Assembly: GCF_000346465.2 (NCBI RefSeq) | Contig: NC_034014.1 | Location: 865,802-929,801, forward strand | DNA length: 64,000 nt | From: Prunus persica | Taxonomy: Eukaryota > Streptophyta > Magnoliopsida > Rosales > Rosaceae | Direction of reading: 5' to 3' | Shown: positions 15,260 to 27,300 of the stretch, piece by piece | Layout of the letters: each line of letters starts with the position of its first letter | How positions within the stretch are numbered: the stretch's first letter is position 1 | Program-made: the position numbers and the translations under genes | Notes under the pieces: generated by a model | Told to the model about the DNA's origin: nothing | Seen by the model: the letters and a program-made list of their open reading frames with translations, nothing else | The model's database searches: none

Positions 15260-15998
15260 AGGCAGAGAGATGGTTGAGGGTTTAGGGTTCCGGGTTTTAG
15301 CAGGGGAGGTAAACCCCGTATTTTGTGTACCGGTGGTTGGATTTTGGGCTTTGGGCTTTGGTCTATCAAGAGTAAGCCCGACCGTTTGGAAATCAAGAAT
15401 AGAAAACTATTACAACCTTAATCCAATTCCAACGTGAGGTTTTCTTGTACTACTTTTTTATTTATTTCCTCTGTAGGTAGAGGACAATACGTTTTTCAAT
15501 TTTTATTGGGGCTTTTGGTTTGCCAAGGACACTCTCTAGGTCATCAAATTGTCTTATATATACATCAACGATTGACGTTTATCGAATTGTCTTATATTTA
15601 TCAACAGTTGATAAATGTTCATCAAAGTGTGACATATCAAAACAACATTATTTTGTAATGACCCATGGGACTAGTGATATGGAAATATACTTTAGACCAG
15701 GACTCAAGTAAGCTTCTTTCCAAAAGTTATCAAGATTGAATAGTGTGTGGAAATTCAAATATACCTTGAACCATGACTCAGTTAAAACTTGCACGCAGTC
15801 CCTGCCTTTTTTGTTACTTACAGAAGATCCATAGTCAAAACACTGTCCTAGATAAACTAATCAACCAAAGCATCTTAATTTTATCAAGCAACATAAATCC
15901 AGCCTTCTTACATAGTTAAGCCCTCAATTCCTTCCAACCTTTTATTTTTCACAGCAAAGGGTTACAAATATCTTTGAACAAGTTTCTAGTTTTATATC
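15260..15998. other. Intergenic between the BPG2-like gene and SINAT 3' end
   Basis: The first part is the promoter and leader of the BPG2-like gene (minus strand), the rest the 3' flank of the SINAT gene. No additional gene is supported. Confidence 0.5.
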
Positions 15999-18282
15999 TC
16001 AGTGTTCTTTCCATATACGACCAGCGACTTTCAGCTTCAGTTCCTGCCTATTACCACCGGAGAAGAAGAGTGCTAAGTTCCTCGGAATGATTAGTCCATC
16101 TTGACTGTCACGAACTTTTCTGTGGCTATCTCGGATGCTCCTAGGAATTCCTTGCCATATAAGCTTTCTGCCACTGCCGCTAACTTCGAGACTATAAGTG
16201 AATTGCTTTGCCTCATCATCATCACCCATGAACCGAAGGAAGGCCATGTAAACAGGTGCAGTTCCAATGTGGAAAGCCTCAAAATGCAAGCAAAACTGGC
16301 GCCCAAAACAGTTAAAAATCTGCACTACATTCAAATATCACAAATGGGTATGAATACATTGGTAGAGGTTGAACTGAATCAAATAAGAGAAGCTAAGCAA
16401 CCGCAAAAAACACATTTGAATTTTTCTTAATAGTGAAACATGTCTTAAAAACTTCAAGGAACATACTTTTACAAAATAACAGGCTGACGTTCATATAGAC
16501 TGAATTGAAATACTATCGTCTTAGTGGATAACACCTCCCATTGAAAAGATAGAATGCATAACCAATTACTCAGGAAAAGGAAACAAGTAGGATGTACAGT
16601 TTGCTGGTCAGGGGGAAAGGGAAACAAGTCTGAGTATAGCTCAGACAAGCATTCCAAAAAGGTATTTATAAGACTGCAAAGTTTGTACCCCTTTTTCTAC
16701 TTTCTTCTCAGCAATTAAAGAAATCATAGCCAAAGATTAAACACGAATGTCAGCAATTTTTCCTTTCAGGATTAAGAAAGAGGAGAACTACAAATTAAGC
16801 TATCTCAGTAGGGTTTTATTGATGCAGACAGTGATTGGACTCATGGATTTCCCACAAAAGAGTGGCCTTCACACTAAACAGTAGAAATTTGAAAAAAAAT
16901 GTCATCCTGAAATCAATGAAGGTACTTTTACTGGTAACACAAAAAATATTGTATTAAGTTTTTACTTGGTACTTAAAAGATGCAATATTTCTGACAAGAT
17001 TGTTTATAGAAACGCAATTTGTGCGTGTTATATACATAAAAAAAGTGAGTTAGTGCGAAAAACTTACGGTCAACATCCATGTAGCATTGTCAACTTCTTG
17101 GGGATTGGATTTAACATATCTATGGTTGAAAGTACATCCGTCATGCATGTCAACCTTGTGATCATTTTTAAGATGCATCATAAGGAGTTGGATATCTCCT
17201 GTGACAGAACAATCAGCTCCAGCATAAGGGCAGTTGTATGGACGATATTTACAGATTTTCTCATGCTTTAGCTTGCTGTAGTATGGGAATATATCTTGGC
17301 AACCATAAATTTGGTATCTACAAGGAAGATCCAGCGACTCTGCTACTTTCTCCAGTGCCAAGCACCTTATATTTCCAAGTTCATTGCGACACGTGGGGCA
17401 ACAGTTGTGCACTCTAACCTTACAGCTCGAGCAGAGAGTGTGGCCATTTGGACACTACAATATAAGCTTCAATAAGTTCTCACTTTGATAAAACCATATC
17501 CTAGGACATGCATATTAGTACCTATGTGCATGTAATGCAACCTGAAGATCAAATAATGCTAATGCATATAATGGGAAAATGCAATTGATGCCCTCCCGGT
17601 AGCAAGCAGAGGCATGGATTTTGTTAGGAGTTTATGAGACAGAGAGCTAACATACTTGGAGTATATAATTATATATAAGATAGGATGGTGTACATTTTAA
17701 TCATCATGTTAGATGATATGTGACGGTATTTCTCAATTAATGCTTCACATTCGACATGTAGACAGTTTTAAAGAAATCCAGTTCTGGAGCACATGCTTTT
17801 GAGATATTCAAATTTGTGAATATTTTCTGAGTTGTATATATTTTATGCAATATAAATGAGTTTCAAATTTTGAGTAACTTTATATTAGATAATGTAATTT
17901 TGTACAACTACCAGATACTTCAAAGCCTATTAGCATCAATTGCAGGAAAAAAAAATTGGTTCTATGATTTTTCTTAATTTGAAGTTTTGATAATTTAATA
18001 TTAATAAAAAGGAGAATGAGATCCTCCATGACCATTAAATTTTGAACAAATACTAGAACATACCTGGTGAATTGGAGGACACATTAAATTCATGCAAACA
18101 GGACACTCGAGTAGGTCATGCACATTGTGGTTTGATGGCATTCCAGGAATTCCAAGCAAACCAGGGGCAGCTTTTCTGAAAGGGGAAGTCCTTACATCAC
18201 CAGTGGAAGTTGCAACATCAGAATCTGCAAATGCCATACGAGACTCAGCCACATCCTCACAGAAGCGACCTCCAGGAGACAT
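15999..18282 (-). CDS. SINAT: SINAT E3 ubiquitin-protein ligase (seven in absentia family)
   Basis: Three coding exons on the minus strand: 18282..18064, 17454..17068 and 16319..15999 (stop TGA), all phase 0, 308 residues, the usual SINAT size. The RING finger starts at C60 (CPVC) and continues in exon 2 with C74, H78, C81, C84, C92 and C95. Two SIAH-type zinc motifs follow (CRYQIYGC...; CPYAGADC...H...H). The C-terminal substrate-binding (TRAF-like) domain runs from about VFNCFGRQFC-like sequence (here IFNCFGRQFC) to GRIWKEH. Such proteins ubiquitinate regulatory proteins (NAC factors, autophagy and brassinosteroid components) in the cytosol and nucleus. A splice acceptor only 8 bases before the ATG (at 18291-18292) shows that the 5' leader is spliced; a matching donor at 19703-19704 suggests a non-coding first exon upstream of 19705. 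Confidence 0.95.
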
Positions 18283-19704
18283 GTTTCTTCCTCAAATGTC
18301 AATGCCGGTACTCTCAAATTGGGATCAATATCATAGTCTATTCCCCAATTGTGTAACTTTTCTCAAGTGTCAATTTAATTACCCTGTCACCCACCATTAG
18401 AAGTTTAGTGGTATGCAGAACTTCTCTTTTAACCAAATGTATGTAGTTGATTTTATGGAAAGCAAGGTATTTATCAGAAAAAGGCAGAAAATAAAGATGC
18501 CATTCTACATTTTCAAGAAAGCCATCTAATTGCATTGAAGTCAACTTTAGACAAGTGAAAAACTTTCTCTCTTGTGCATTTGGATGAGAGAGTTTGAGGT
18601 GGGATTTCGGGTGAGAAAGGGCTAGGGTATGATCTTGGGAAAAATTCGGAATGGATTTGTGAATTGTCAGACATACTTTAAAATGGGATTTTAGAGCCCA
18701 AAATTCCATCTAAAAACACCACCTAAAGTGGCAAACGAAACAAGGAGATACTGTGCTTAGTGACTATTTTCTTGTTTAGTTGAACACCTCTTGATTTCTT
18801 ACCACTCCGCCCCTAAACCTTCACAGAGTCTCTTAACTTCTCTAGGAGAGGGTGATAGAAAATGCAGGTGGTTCCACAGTTAGCATGGTTAACAAGATCT
18901 TTGTCGAATGGAAGCTGTGAGCAATAATTCCATTGCCTACAATGGTAATTCCTGTTCACAACAAAACCTATCAGAACTGTTAACATAAGTGATTGAAGAA
19001 AAAGTAGTTTCACTTGTGTAATGAGTCTCAAAAGAAGACAAAAAAAAAAGACTAATTTGAGTGTGTGAAGAAAACTGGAAGAACAATTCTCTTGGGCCTC
19101 TCGGAAATTATGAAAATTTGTGTAAAAGTAAAAGTAGTTGCCTTATTTTCTCACTGTGAAGCTTACAAAAGCATGAAACAATCTTGTCCTTCACATGATT
19201 TATCAGAAGTTAGCATATTCAGATTAAACAACTTCCAAATGATTATACCCAAGAAATTCCAAATAAGAAAAATGACAAAAACAATGAGTTGCCGTGCTAT
19301 GGGAATCTTTAACAACTACAATGCACAGTGAAGATCCCTGCAAAAAGAGAGGAATTAAAAAGGGGGGAAAGAAGACAAGCTGGCGATGAATATTTCCAAG
19401 TAAGATGTAACAAAAGTGGAAAACTCAGAAGCAAGGACAATCTAGCATATGCAAAATTACATCTCAAGAGATGCTTTCACTTTTCATGACAAACTCCAGC
19501 ACACATTTCACATTTCAAAGCAATTTCAGAAAATGGAAGCTGAATAGTACAAATTAACTGCATACTCCAAACAAGCATAATTCCAGACCAGTAAAAGTAA
19601 GCAAAACCCAATTCAAGCATCCCACCAAAATTGCAGTCTGAATCAAACTACCCAAAATAAACAACACACAAACAAATTAACAGAGAAGAAATAGAAAATC
19701 TTAC

Positions 19705-19940
19705 CAAGAACTGTAAATACCCCAAATGAGATTTTGGGCCAAAACCAATGGCACAAAAAAGAGAATTGCCAAATTCCCAGATGAGATTCTGAGCTCAAGT
19801 GCTTGAATATTCAACTTTAATCCACCCCAGCTTCCAATAATTGAACCAATTTTTTTTCCTCCAAAAAAAAAAAGGAAAAAAAAGAAAGATAAACACAAGA
19901 AGGAGGATGTTGAGGTGGAGAAGAATCCGTGAAAGCTGGC
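19705..19940 (-). other. Probable non-coding first exon of the SINAT gene
   Basis: On the minus strand the sequence CTTG/GTAAGATTTTC gives a strong donor at 19704-19703, and an acceptor sits 8 bases before the SINAT start codon. A leader intron of about 1.4 kb fits the family. The upstream limit of the exon is a guess. Confidence 0.45.
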
Positions 19941-21153
19941 CCGGATTATATGCGTGTCTTAGATTGATTTGGGCATGACAAAGTTTCCAACTTCCAAGAG
20001 TCAAAAGTCTCAAAGATAATAGATTTTTGGATTTTGGCTTGCTTGCATTTGTGAGCGTGTGTCTCTGTTGCCTCTTAACACCTAAGCACACTTGGGACAA
20101 TATTTTATACTTTTTCATTGCAATTAATGGGTCTGTGTCTTTTAGCACCTCCTCCTTTCTTTGCCATTGCCCCCATTTGCCCCATTGGTATTGGCAAGCT
20201 GACATTTCCCGCACGCAACGTTTTGAATATTTCAAACCAAAACCAACCTCCTGGCCATCGGACCGTTTAAAGTTGAAAAAGTGACCTCAAACAGAGTGGG
20301 GGTGGGAGAGGTGGTCAGGTGAAGTCAAGTCCATGCTACTTTGGCTGCAGTTGCATTGCTCGTTGGCTATTGGTTCTGGTTCTGGAAAGTCAAAGTGACC
20401 CAAGTCACTGGATCCAAACGTGGCAAAGGCGATGGCTCCTCTGAAAGAGACAGTCAGTTGGTGCGAGTTTGAGTTTATGTGATTATTTATGGGTCGCCTG
20501 AAAAGGCCATGTGGTCATGAATGCACGAATCCAAGGAAGATTTTGGCTCCCTGTTTTCGTTATGTCTCTTCAACTTAAGGCAACCAAAGTAGAGATTTAT
20601 GAGCAAATTTCACTTGTTAGCTGTTAGATAAAGGAAGAGATTCTTGTGTCCGGCGTTACAGGTTCATTTAGATGAATTAATTCTACATTCGTTTTTATTA
20701 GAGTCTGACACAATGTACTGATCGTAACTAAAAAATGATTAAGCGATGGCATCCACCACTCCATGTTAATAACATAATCAATTATGAAGAAATTCCTCCT
20801 TATTATAAGGTAATCTGTATCTTTGGGGAAAGGTAATTGAACAATGTTGTTACACCGGCAAACGATAGACAACAACATTTGAACAAGTCAAGGTACTTGA
20901 ACCACTTTATATACCTGTTTCTTTGTGCAGATAGGAAGATATATTAATATAATAATATAGTATGTCTCACATTGGGGGCTCCTAACCCACTCTTAGAGGA
21001 CCAGATGGCAGTTTTGATTGGAAGCCTAGATTGCTAGATATCATTGTAGCCTTTTGTGGATAAATTATTTACAAATGATAAGTACATAGAACATAAATTC
21101 TTGAAGAGAAATCAATGTTTAATGACCCGTCATTAGAAGACATTTAACTTAAT

Positions 21154-21198
<45 letters not shown>

Positions 21199-21809
21199 CG
21201 GAGTTGGACTTCTGGTTTCAACGGCAAAATATTTGTCTATCAATGACAAAAAAGTTTTAATCTTGCCTTTCTCTTTCCTTGAACAGAGAAAAATTATGGA
21301 CAGACAGATACCATTGCTCTTCTTGAATTCAACATGTCATTCCTTCCTTTGAAAGTCTTTTTTTTTTTGGTTGCTTCATAATAAAACCTTTTTATTTTTC
21401 TGGGATGAGGTTTTAAACAAGAAAGCTTATAGATACAAGATAACTCACTTAAACATGTAACACAAGATTCAGACTGAAAATCAAGCAAAATTAACACTCT
21501 AAAAAAAAGAGACCTTACCAATATGTTTCTGTGATGAACTCAGTGTATTAATGGAACAATAAAAACAGAATCTAATTTTGATTAGAGGGGAAGAAGAGTT
21601 TTAATTGGAGTTTGTGTAGACTAATTGATGTTCTAATTTTGACTGATATGATATGCCAAAGGCGGGCTTCTCAGTCAGAGTCACCTTGCGCGTAGTCAAA
21701 CAAGCCATATATGATCCTGTAAATTTTCCCAGGAGTTTTCTGTTTGTTTCCCATCAAAGTCAGAACCATCTCTAATTAATTTATAGAAATAAGTATTACT
21801 TCAGAGATC
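19941..21809. other. Intergenic, no gene recognised
   Basis: Contains the promoter region of the SINAT gene and an (AG)n tract at 21160-21197. A stretch near 20960 (tgtctcacattgggggctcc) resembles the start of plant LTRs but no second copy or LTR structure was found. Confidence 0.45.
21160..21197. repeat. (AG)n microsatellite
   Basis: Uninterrupted AG dinucleotide tract of about 38 bp in intergenic DNA. Confidence 0.9.
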
Positions 21810-22052
21810 ATGACCCTTTTTGGGGTTGTTTCTGAGGCTTTCGTTCATTATCTCATTGCCTTTCCTGCAGTCAATATCTTCTGCATGATTTTGGAAAAAA
21901 GAATGAGCCCTGAGATGTTCTTTTTGTTCACAGTGATCTACTTTGTGCTTGCTGAGGCTCTTCTTTATTGTCTCATTTCCTCTCCAACCAATACCATCTC
22001 CAAAAACAACTTGTCCAAATGGCCTTTTATGCTATTCTTAGCGCTCACATGA
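21810..22052 (+). pseudogene. Degenerate copies of a small membrane-protein gene (two repeat units)
   Basis: An 80-residue open frame made of two related units. Unit A (about 21824-21895) reads VVSEAFVHYLIAFPAVNI. Unit B (about 21935-22050) reads FVLAEALLYCLISSPTNTISKNNLSKWPFM. Unit B lines up with the small protein encoded on the other strand at 23131-23397 (FVVVQALVYLILSSSSNLFSKNKLRSF). The stretch therefore looks like a broken and partly duplicated paralogue of that gene. It could still be expressed as a short protein; nothing in the sequence proves this. Confidence 0.5.
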
Positions 22053-22140
22053 GTTCCGGATTTGATTATTAATGTTCCTCCAGCTTTAAAAGTTGGATTA
22101 GAACATCGTATGCAGGGGAATTTCTGCAGCATATGCAAGA

Positions 22141-22318
22141 AATAGGTCCTGATGTGTCCTTTATGCATATGGCGGTCTGCTTTGTGCTTTCTCAGGTTTT
22201 GGTTATTATGTGATGTCCTCTCCATCCAGTATCATCTCCAGGAATAGATTGCCCAAAAGGCCTTTTATGCTACTCTTAAACTTATTCTGGATCCCAGCTC
22301 TGGTAAACTATGTACGAT
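22141..22318 (+). pseudogene. Frameshifted third copy of the small membrane-protein gene
   Basis: Reads FVLSQVLVIM in one frame, then continues as MSSPSSIISRNRLPKRPFMLLLN in another, with a stop at the junction. The DNA around gccttttatgct is closely similar to unit B about 230 bp upstream, showing a local duplication. A more distant fourth trace (YGLLACIAELSIIVSD) lies at about 22545-22620. Confidence 0.5.
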
Positions 22319-23130
22319 GAAATATGAATGGCTTTTGTAGCCCAAAAAAGCTACATAATCATGTACACTGTGATTAATGTTGTTTAAGATTATTTGGTTT
22401 AATACCTGTTAATTAAAGATCTCAACTAGCTTAGCTAGTTGTTAATGTTTTGGTGTTGTTTCTAAGGAAGTGGGATTAGCTAGGGTGACCCAAGCATTAG
22501 GCAAGGGAGGCAATTTTCATAAAACACGCCAACGTTATCTTTGTTATGGACTTTTGGCTTGTATTGCTGAGCTTTCAATCATTGTCTCTGATCTGGATCT
22601 GGTGTCTATGTCCTGTGATGTTACAACAATTTTTACTATTGAAGTGAATTGTTTGTATTTTCTAAAACATAGAAGGGGATGAAGAACTACTTTAATTACT
22701 TTAATTTTTTTTATGAAGAAGGTTAAGAAAATATCCCAATCAAGATTTGACTTTGAAATTACAGTTCACTTTTGTCCTCCTTTTCAAGCATTCATCAATT
22801 TATTCTTTGCAGGGTCTCTTATCATTCAAATTTCTCCACTTCCCTTTGGAAACCTTAGTTAATTTTCTGCACTGATGGATTTCCATGAAAACCTATGTAC
22901 ATGTCATATAGACTCGTAGTGTTGATATGTTATAGGGAGTGCTCTACAAATTGATGACTGCTCTCCCAATTGAAGTATGCACTGCTTAACATATAACAAT
23001 ACTTAATTAAACAACAAAAAGAAGACATATTTTACAGAGTTACATGTGCCAAATATTACAGCTTATACGTAAAGAATGAAGTGTTTATCATCATCAATAG
23101 TATAAAAGAGAATTATATATAGGACATGAA

Positions 23131-23397
23131 TCATCTATATTTAGCAGGATTAGGGCTGCAGGATGGTGATGCCGGATCATCAGCAGCACCAGTTGGTAAG
23201 TCAGAGATGGCATCCAGAAGACGGTTAATGCTAGCAGAACGAACCGGCCTAAAGCTGTTGAATGACCTCAATTTGTTCTTGGAGAAGAGATTGGATGAAC
23301 TTGAAAGGATGAGATAAACCAAAGCTTGAACTACCACAAACATAGCCACCTTCATCAATGTGTTATCCACCAACACCAAGGAAGTCTCCTCCACCAT
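23131..23397 (-). CDS. Small membrane-anchored protein of unknown function (88 aa)
   Basis: A single-exon frame of 88 residues on the minus strand. It starts MVEETSLVLVDNTLMK, has a hydrophobic segment at about residues 15-33 (VAMFVVVQALVYLILSSSS), then a basic, Asn/Ser-rich stretch (FSKNKLRSFNSFRPVRSASINRLLDAISDLP) and a Ser/Pro-rich tail. I do not recognise a named domain; short plant proteins of this design exist but the role is unknown. Reasons to believe it: a good TATA box about 105 bases upstream, codon-like composition, and related but decayed copies on the opposite strand at 21.8-22.6 kb, which show it belongs to a duplicating gene family. Confidence 0.65.
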   Translation of the reverse strand: MVEETSLVLVDNTLMKVAMFVVVQALVYLILSSSSNLFSKNKLRSFNSFRPVRSASINRLLDAISDLPTGAADDPASPSCSPNPAKYR

Positions 23398-23421
23398 TTT
23401 GTTGTTGTTGTTGTTGTTGTT
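23398..23421. repeat. (TTG)n microsatellite in a 5' leader
   Basis: A run of TTG triplets directly upstream of the start codon of the minus-strand small protein (CAA repeats in its leader). Confidence 0.8.
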
Positions 23422-23497
23422 AATTTCCTTTTTCTAAGAGAAGTGGTTGCAGCAAGAGTTGTGTATTTGCCTAAGCTAGAGTTGGGGAAACCCTTGT

Positions 23498-23510
23498 TAT
23501 ATATATAGGA
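23498..23510 (-). promoter_or_regulatory. TATA box of the small membrane-protein gene
   Basis: Minus-strand CCTATATATATAA, about 105 bases upstream of the start codon at 23397. Confidence 0.6.
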
Positions 23511-23896
23511 GGAGAAAAGGAAGAGCAGCCTAGTGGTTATTACTTTGACCACACATGCTTAATTAAATATGTAATTATAATTAATTAGTCTGTGGCGTAG
23601 ACTTGACTGCACAGGACTTCAAATTAAGGGTTCTGCTTTTTTCTGGATGAAGAGTTTCTTTCTGTTTTATCATAATTATTTCCACTAGGTTTTGGAAGTT
23701 AATGCAAATGATGCAGTTGGTGGCTTAGCTACTTTTAGTTAATGGTAATGTGTTGATCACCAAAAGTTTAGAATAGTTGTCATCACAACCATGAGAAGAA
23801 TGTGACCACCCAAAATTCAAAATGTTGAACTGTGCTTGGCTGACCTGGGCCTGACTCTACATGATCTTTAACGTCTGTACATACTTTTAGTTTTAG

Positions 23897-23940
<44 letters not shown>

Positions 23941-25218
23941 GAAAGAGAGAAAAAGAATATTTATGTGTTTGCTTTGGAAAGAATCTATGGTGGGAAAAAT
24001 CCAACGAGACTCTTGTGGCCTATACCGAAAGAAATACATTAATCCCGTGTAAGAGATATGAATACAAACAATTCAAGAAAGACATTCAATTGAAAAGCAA
24101 AAGATTACAAATAATCCAATGTTTAATTGTGTGTAAAAGAAGGTTAATTAATTTATAATCATGGTGAATGTTTAGATTTTTGCGAGTGATTAGAAGATAA
24201 CCAACCTTAGCATTTGCGCTAATGGGCTGCAAGAGAGCACATGAAAGTTTGTTATACTTTTTTTGTGAAAAGCACATTTCCACGCAAAGGAGTTATGCAG
24301 CTTGGTTTGGATACAACGAAAAAATTTACTTTACATCGTACAGGAAAGGTTAAAGATGTTAAAAATATAAAGAGTTTGTAACTCAATTTGTGACGCAGCA
24401 CAAGCAACAAAGGTTTCAAGCGAAACCGTGAGTAACAATAAAACTGGATTCCACCAGAAAATTAAGAGAAGCTCTCTTGGAATAATATGATTAAAAGTTG
24501 AGTTCCAGATACATTAGACAAACCTGTCTAAATACACATTTCTCAACAACCCTCAACCCTTCAACTACTAGGGGAGTTATTACATAAAACTGAAAAAACA
24601 GGATTAATTTGGAGTCTTAATAACGTAACTCCTAAACTGTCCAAAACAGAATTTATTGGAAAATTAACTACCAAACTTTAACTGCAGTTTTGGAAGGCCA
24701 AACGACCTCAGAATGCCAAAATCCACCTTATGTCACGGCAAAGCCGTGAGTTATACTCGTGGCTTCGTTCCATTTCCGAAAAGGTATTTTGCGTCCTAAT
24801 CGGAGCTTGGACGACAAAACTGCATATTCCCGCTACGTCCTTTTTCTAGCTCAACCGCGATAAAATCTGCCATCTGTTCTACATCAATTTGTTAAGAACA
24901 GTCACCAACCCATCCGAGATTCAATCTTCAAAATCTCCATCCCGATATAACTTGTATAAGAAAAAAAAGGGTAAAAAACAACAGTAACACTACATTATTC
25001 AAGCAATTACAAGGATACAATCATACAATACTAGCATGATAGATAGAGTGCAGGCATCAATTTCAGTAAAAAATCGTATGTCTGAAGCGAAACCAACACC
25101 TGGCAACGTGGTGTAGGCTTAGTCATATTAGTCATCGATGTCTTATGAGAGCAAGGCAGGTGTCATCTATGTGTCCACATTCAGGACACATGTCAATCAC
25201 CTAGCCCACTTCAAGTCG
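23511..25218. other. Intergenic, no gene recognised
   Basis: Holds an (AG)n tract at 23899-23937 and, at its right end, the promoter of the LEA gene. Around 24300-24950 the sequence looks like old repeat-derived DNA but no class could be assigned. Confidence 0.4.
23899..23937. repeat. (AG)n microsatellite
   Basis: Uninterrupted GA/AG tract of about 39 bp. Confidence 0.9.
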
Positions 25219-25226
25219 TATTTATA
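25106..25226 (+). promoter_or_regulatory. LEA promoter: ABRE-like ACGTGG and TATA box
   Basis: A TATTTATA box at 25219-25226 stands about 115 bases before the LEA start codon. About 110 bases further upstream is ACGTGG (25106-25111), the core of an abscisic-acid response element, which fits stress or seed expression of a LEA gene. Only one such core was noted, so the ABA response is an inference. Confidence 0.5.
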
Positions 25227-25339
25227 GCAAGCACTGCTACTCTCTCCCAGCATCACAAACTTGAAGAGTAACCTTTTACGGTTTACAACTCAAAAACATT
25301 CAGAAGTTCCTGCATATCAATCACTCTGTTGAAAGAGAA

Positions 25340-25996
25340 ATGGCATCTCATAGGCAGAGCTACAGGGCTGGTGAAGCCAAGGGCCAAACTCAGGTAACTC
25401 TTTCACAATGCATGCATTGACATGTTAGTTTAGCTACATTTCTTTTTATACAAGTTATATATTGAAGAAGGGGCATTTGAACTCAGAACTACCGGTGCAC
25501 GGGACAACTATTGTGGACCACTTAAGCTTCCAGCATTCGTTTAGCTACATTTCAACAAGTATTTATATATGCTAGTTTTTTGTTTTCTCAGGAAAAGACA
25601 AGCCAGATGATGGGCTCACTAGACGAGAAAGCCCAGGCAGTGAAGGACAAGACCTACGAGACGGCCCAGGCAGCCAAAGAGAGAACAAGGGGTGCAGCGC
25701 AATCAACCAAAGACAAGATCCAAGGGAAGGAAGAAGTTGCCAAGGATAAAGCAGATGTTGCAAAGGGTAAGGTCTGGCAGAGCAAGGAGGTGACCAAGCA
25801 GAAGGCCTCGGAAGAGGCCGGAAAAGCCCAAGATACGGCGGAGGCCGGGAAGGACAAGTCTGGGGGGTTCCTCCAGCAGACTGGAGAGAGTGTGAAGAAC
25901 ATGGCACAGAGTGCTGCTGATGCTGTCAAAAGTACCTTTGGCATGGCCAAGGATGAAGATGAAGACACTCCTTATTATAGGAAGGACAGGGACTAG
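25340..25996 (+). CDS. Group 3 late embryogenesis abundant protein (LEA_4 family, LEA7-like)
   Basis: Two exons, 25340..25393 and 25592..25996 (stop TAG), phase 0, 152 residues. The short first exon encodes MASHRQSYRAGEAKGQTQ, the usual N-terminus of this family. The middle is built from degenerate 11-residue repeats (ETAQAAKERTRG, AAQSTKDKIQG, and so on) that are rich in Ala, Lys, Glu and Thr, lack Cys and Trp except one Trp, and would form an amphipathic helix on drying. The C-terminal part GFLQQTGESVKNMAQ...DAVKSTFGM is also typical. Such proteins protect membranes and enzymes during desiccation, cold and seed maturation, mostly in the cytosol. An ABRE-like core and TATA box lie upstream. 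The palindrome-rich field begins about 230 bp after the stop. Confidence 0.93.
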
Positions 25997-26224
25997 TTTG
26001 AAGTGATATATATTGTTACTTTCTGCACTTTCAGCTGTTGTATTTTAAGTTGCTTATGTTGTCGTTGCCGGGCAAAGTTTTAGAAGTCCTGTGCTTTCCC
26101 TCTCTGTGAGATAGATGGGAATGTGCCTTTGGTTTTTAAGTGTCATAGGAGTGGAATTGTAATTTTCAGTCATATATGAAATGCAATCCGCTGAACTACA
26201 TTTCATGGGTCTTTCTTTGCAGTG

Positions 26225-27300
26225 TAGCCGCCGGCTCTACGTTCGAAAAATTCTATTTACAAAGTCTCGCCGCGCGGCTATACTTTAGGAAATTTCTATT
26301 TATAGGGTACAGCCGCACGGCTATACTTGTAAATTCTATTTATAGTATACTGTTAAGAAATAGTATAGCCGCGCGGCTATACTATTTTTAAAAAACGAAT
26401 ATAGCCGTGCGGCTAAACCCGGTTTTACCTATTTATTGACGGCTATACGTGTTTCGACAGGCGGGTTCTCTCCTCCAATCGCCTGTGTCAATTGTGGGTT
26501 CTCTACCACCTTATCAAGCCTAAAGCAACCAAACACACACCTTCAAACAAAACGACAAAACTTGAATTGCTAAACCAGATGCCCAACTTTTAAATAAATT
26601 TGAAAACAAAAAATCAACCCAGAAATCAGTATCTCTTGGACTTAGTTGGGTTATCAACCAACGACTTGAGCACCTAGTGAGGTGCGTGTGTTGAGGTTAC
26701 TGGACTCGAGTGACTGGAGTTGCAGAACAGAGTGAGAAACTTGCTGCCAGGAAAGTTTCCCTGTTTCTCCGGTTGCAGGTGATTAGTGCCACGTGTCAAA
26801 AATAGTATAGCCGCTAGGCTATACCATTTTTTTGAAAACATAAAACCCGAGTATCGCCGCGTGGCTACACGATTTATAAAAAACAATTAGAAAAAGAGTA
26901 TAGCCGGGCGGCTATACTAAAAAGAGTATCGCCGCGCGGCTATACTGCTTATTTTAGTAACACAAGTGACCCGCCTAGCGCCCCCAGGCTCCAGCCATTG
27001 GAAGCTCCAGCCATTGGAAGCCCACGTGTCAAAAATAGTATAGCCGCGCGGCTATACTATTTATTTACCATTTATTTAAAAAAAAAAGATCACCGCCTAG
27101 CGCCTCGTAGCTACGAAAAGCTAAAAAATCGTATAGCCGAGCGGCTATACTATTTTGTAAAACATTAAAAACCCGAGTATGGCCGCGCGGCTATACTATT
27201 GTTAAAATAAAAAAAAACTTTTTATTTTTATAAAGAATATAACCGTACGTTTTCCATATATTTGAATATTTAAATGGTATATCCGCACAGCTCTATCCTT
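26225..27300. repeat. Field of a GC-rich palindrome, GTATAGCCG-NN-CGGCTATAC
   Basis: At least a dozen copies of an 18-20 bp palindrome lie in about 1.1 kb, for example near 26266, 26308, 26360, 26402, 26806, 26897, 26922, 27037, 27130 and 27178. Some are degenerate (near 26228, 26850, 27240, 27280). The arms TATAGCCG/CGGCTATA are conserved while the two central bases vary (CG, CA, TG, GG, AG). Spacing is irregular (about 25 to 400 bp), and several copies share the flank CACGTGTCAAAAATA. No open reading frame or transposase remnant was seen. One further copy lies inside the hAT element at 62.78 kb. Confidence 0.85.

Noticed and set aside
20955..21010. LTR/TRIM start (tgtctcacattgggggctcc)
   Set aside because: Only one copy of the motif was found nearby and no matching second LTR, primer site or target duplication.
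26225..27300. CRISPR-like array
   Set aside because: Repeats are palindromic and irregularly spaced, the intervals are not uniform spacers, and the DNA is plant nuclear; no cas genes.
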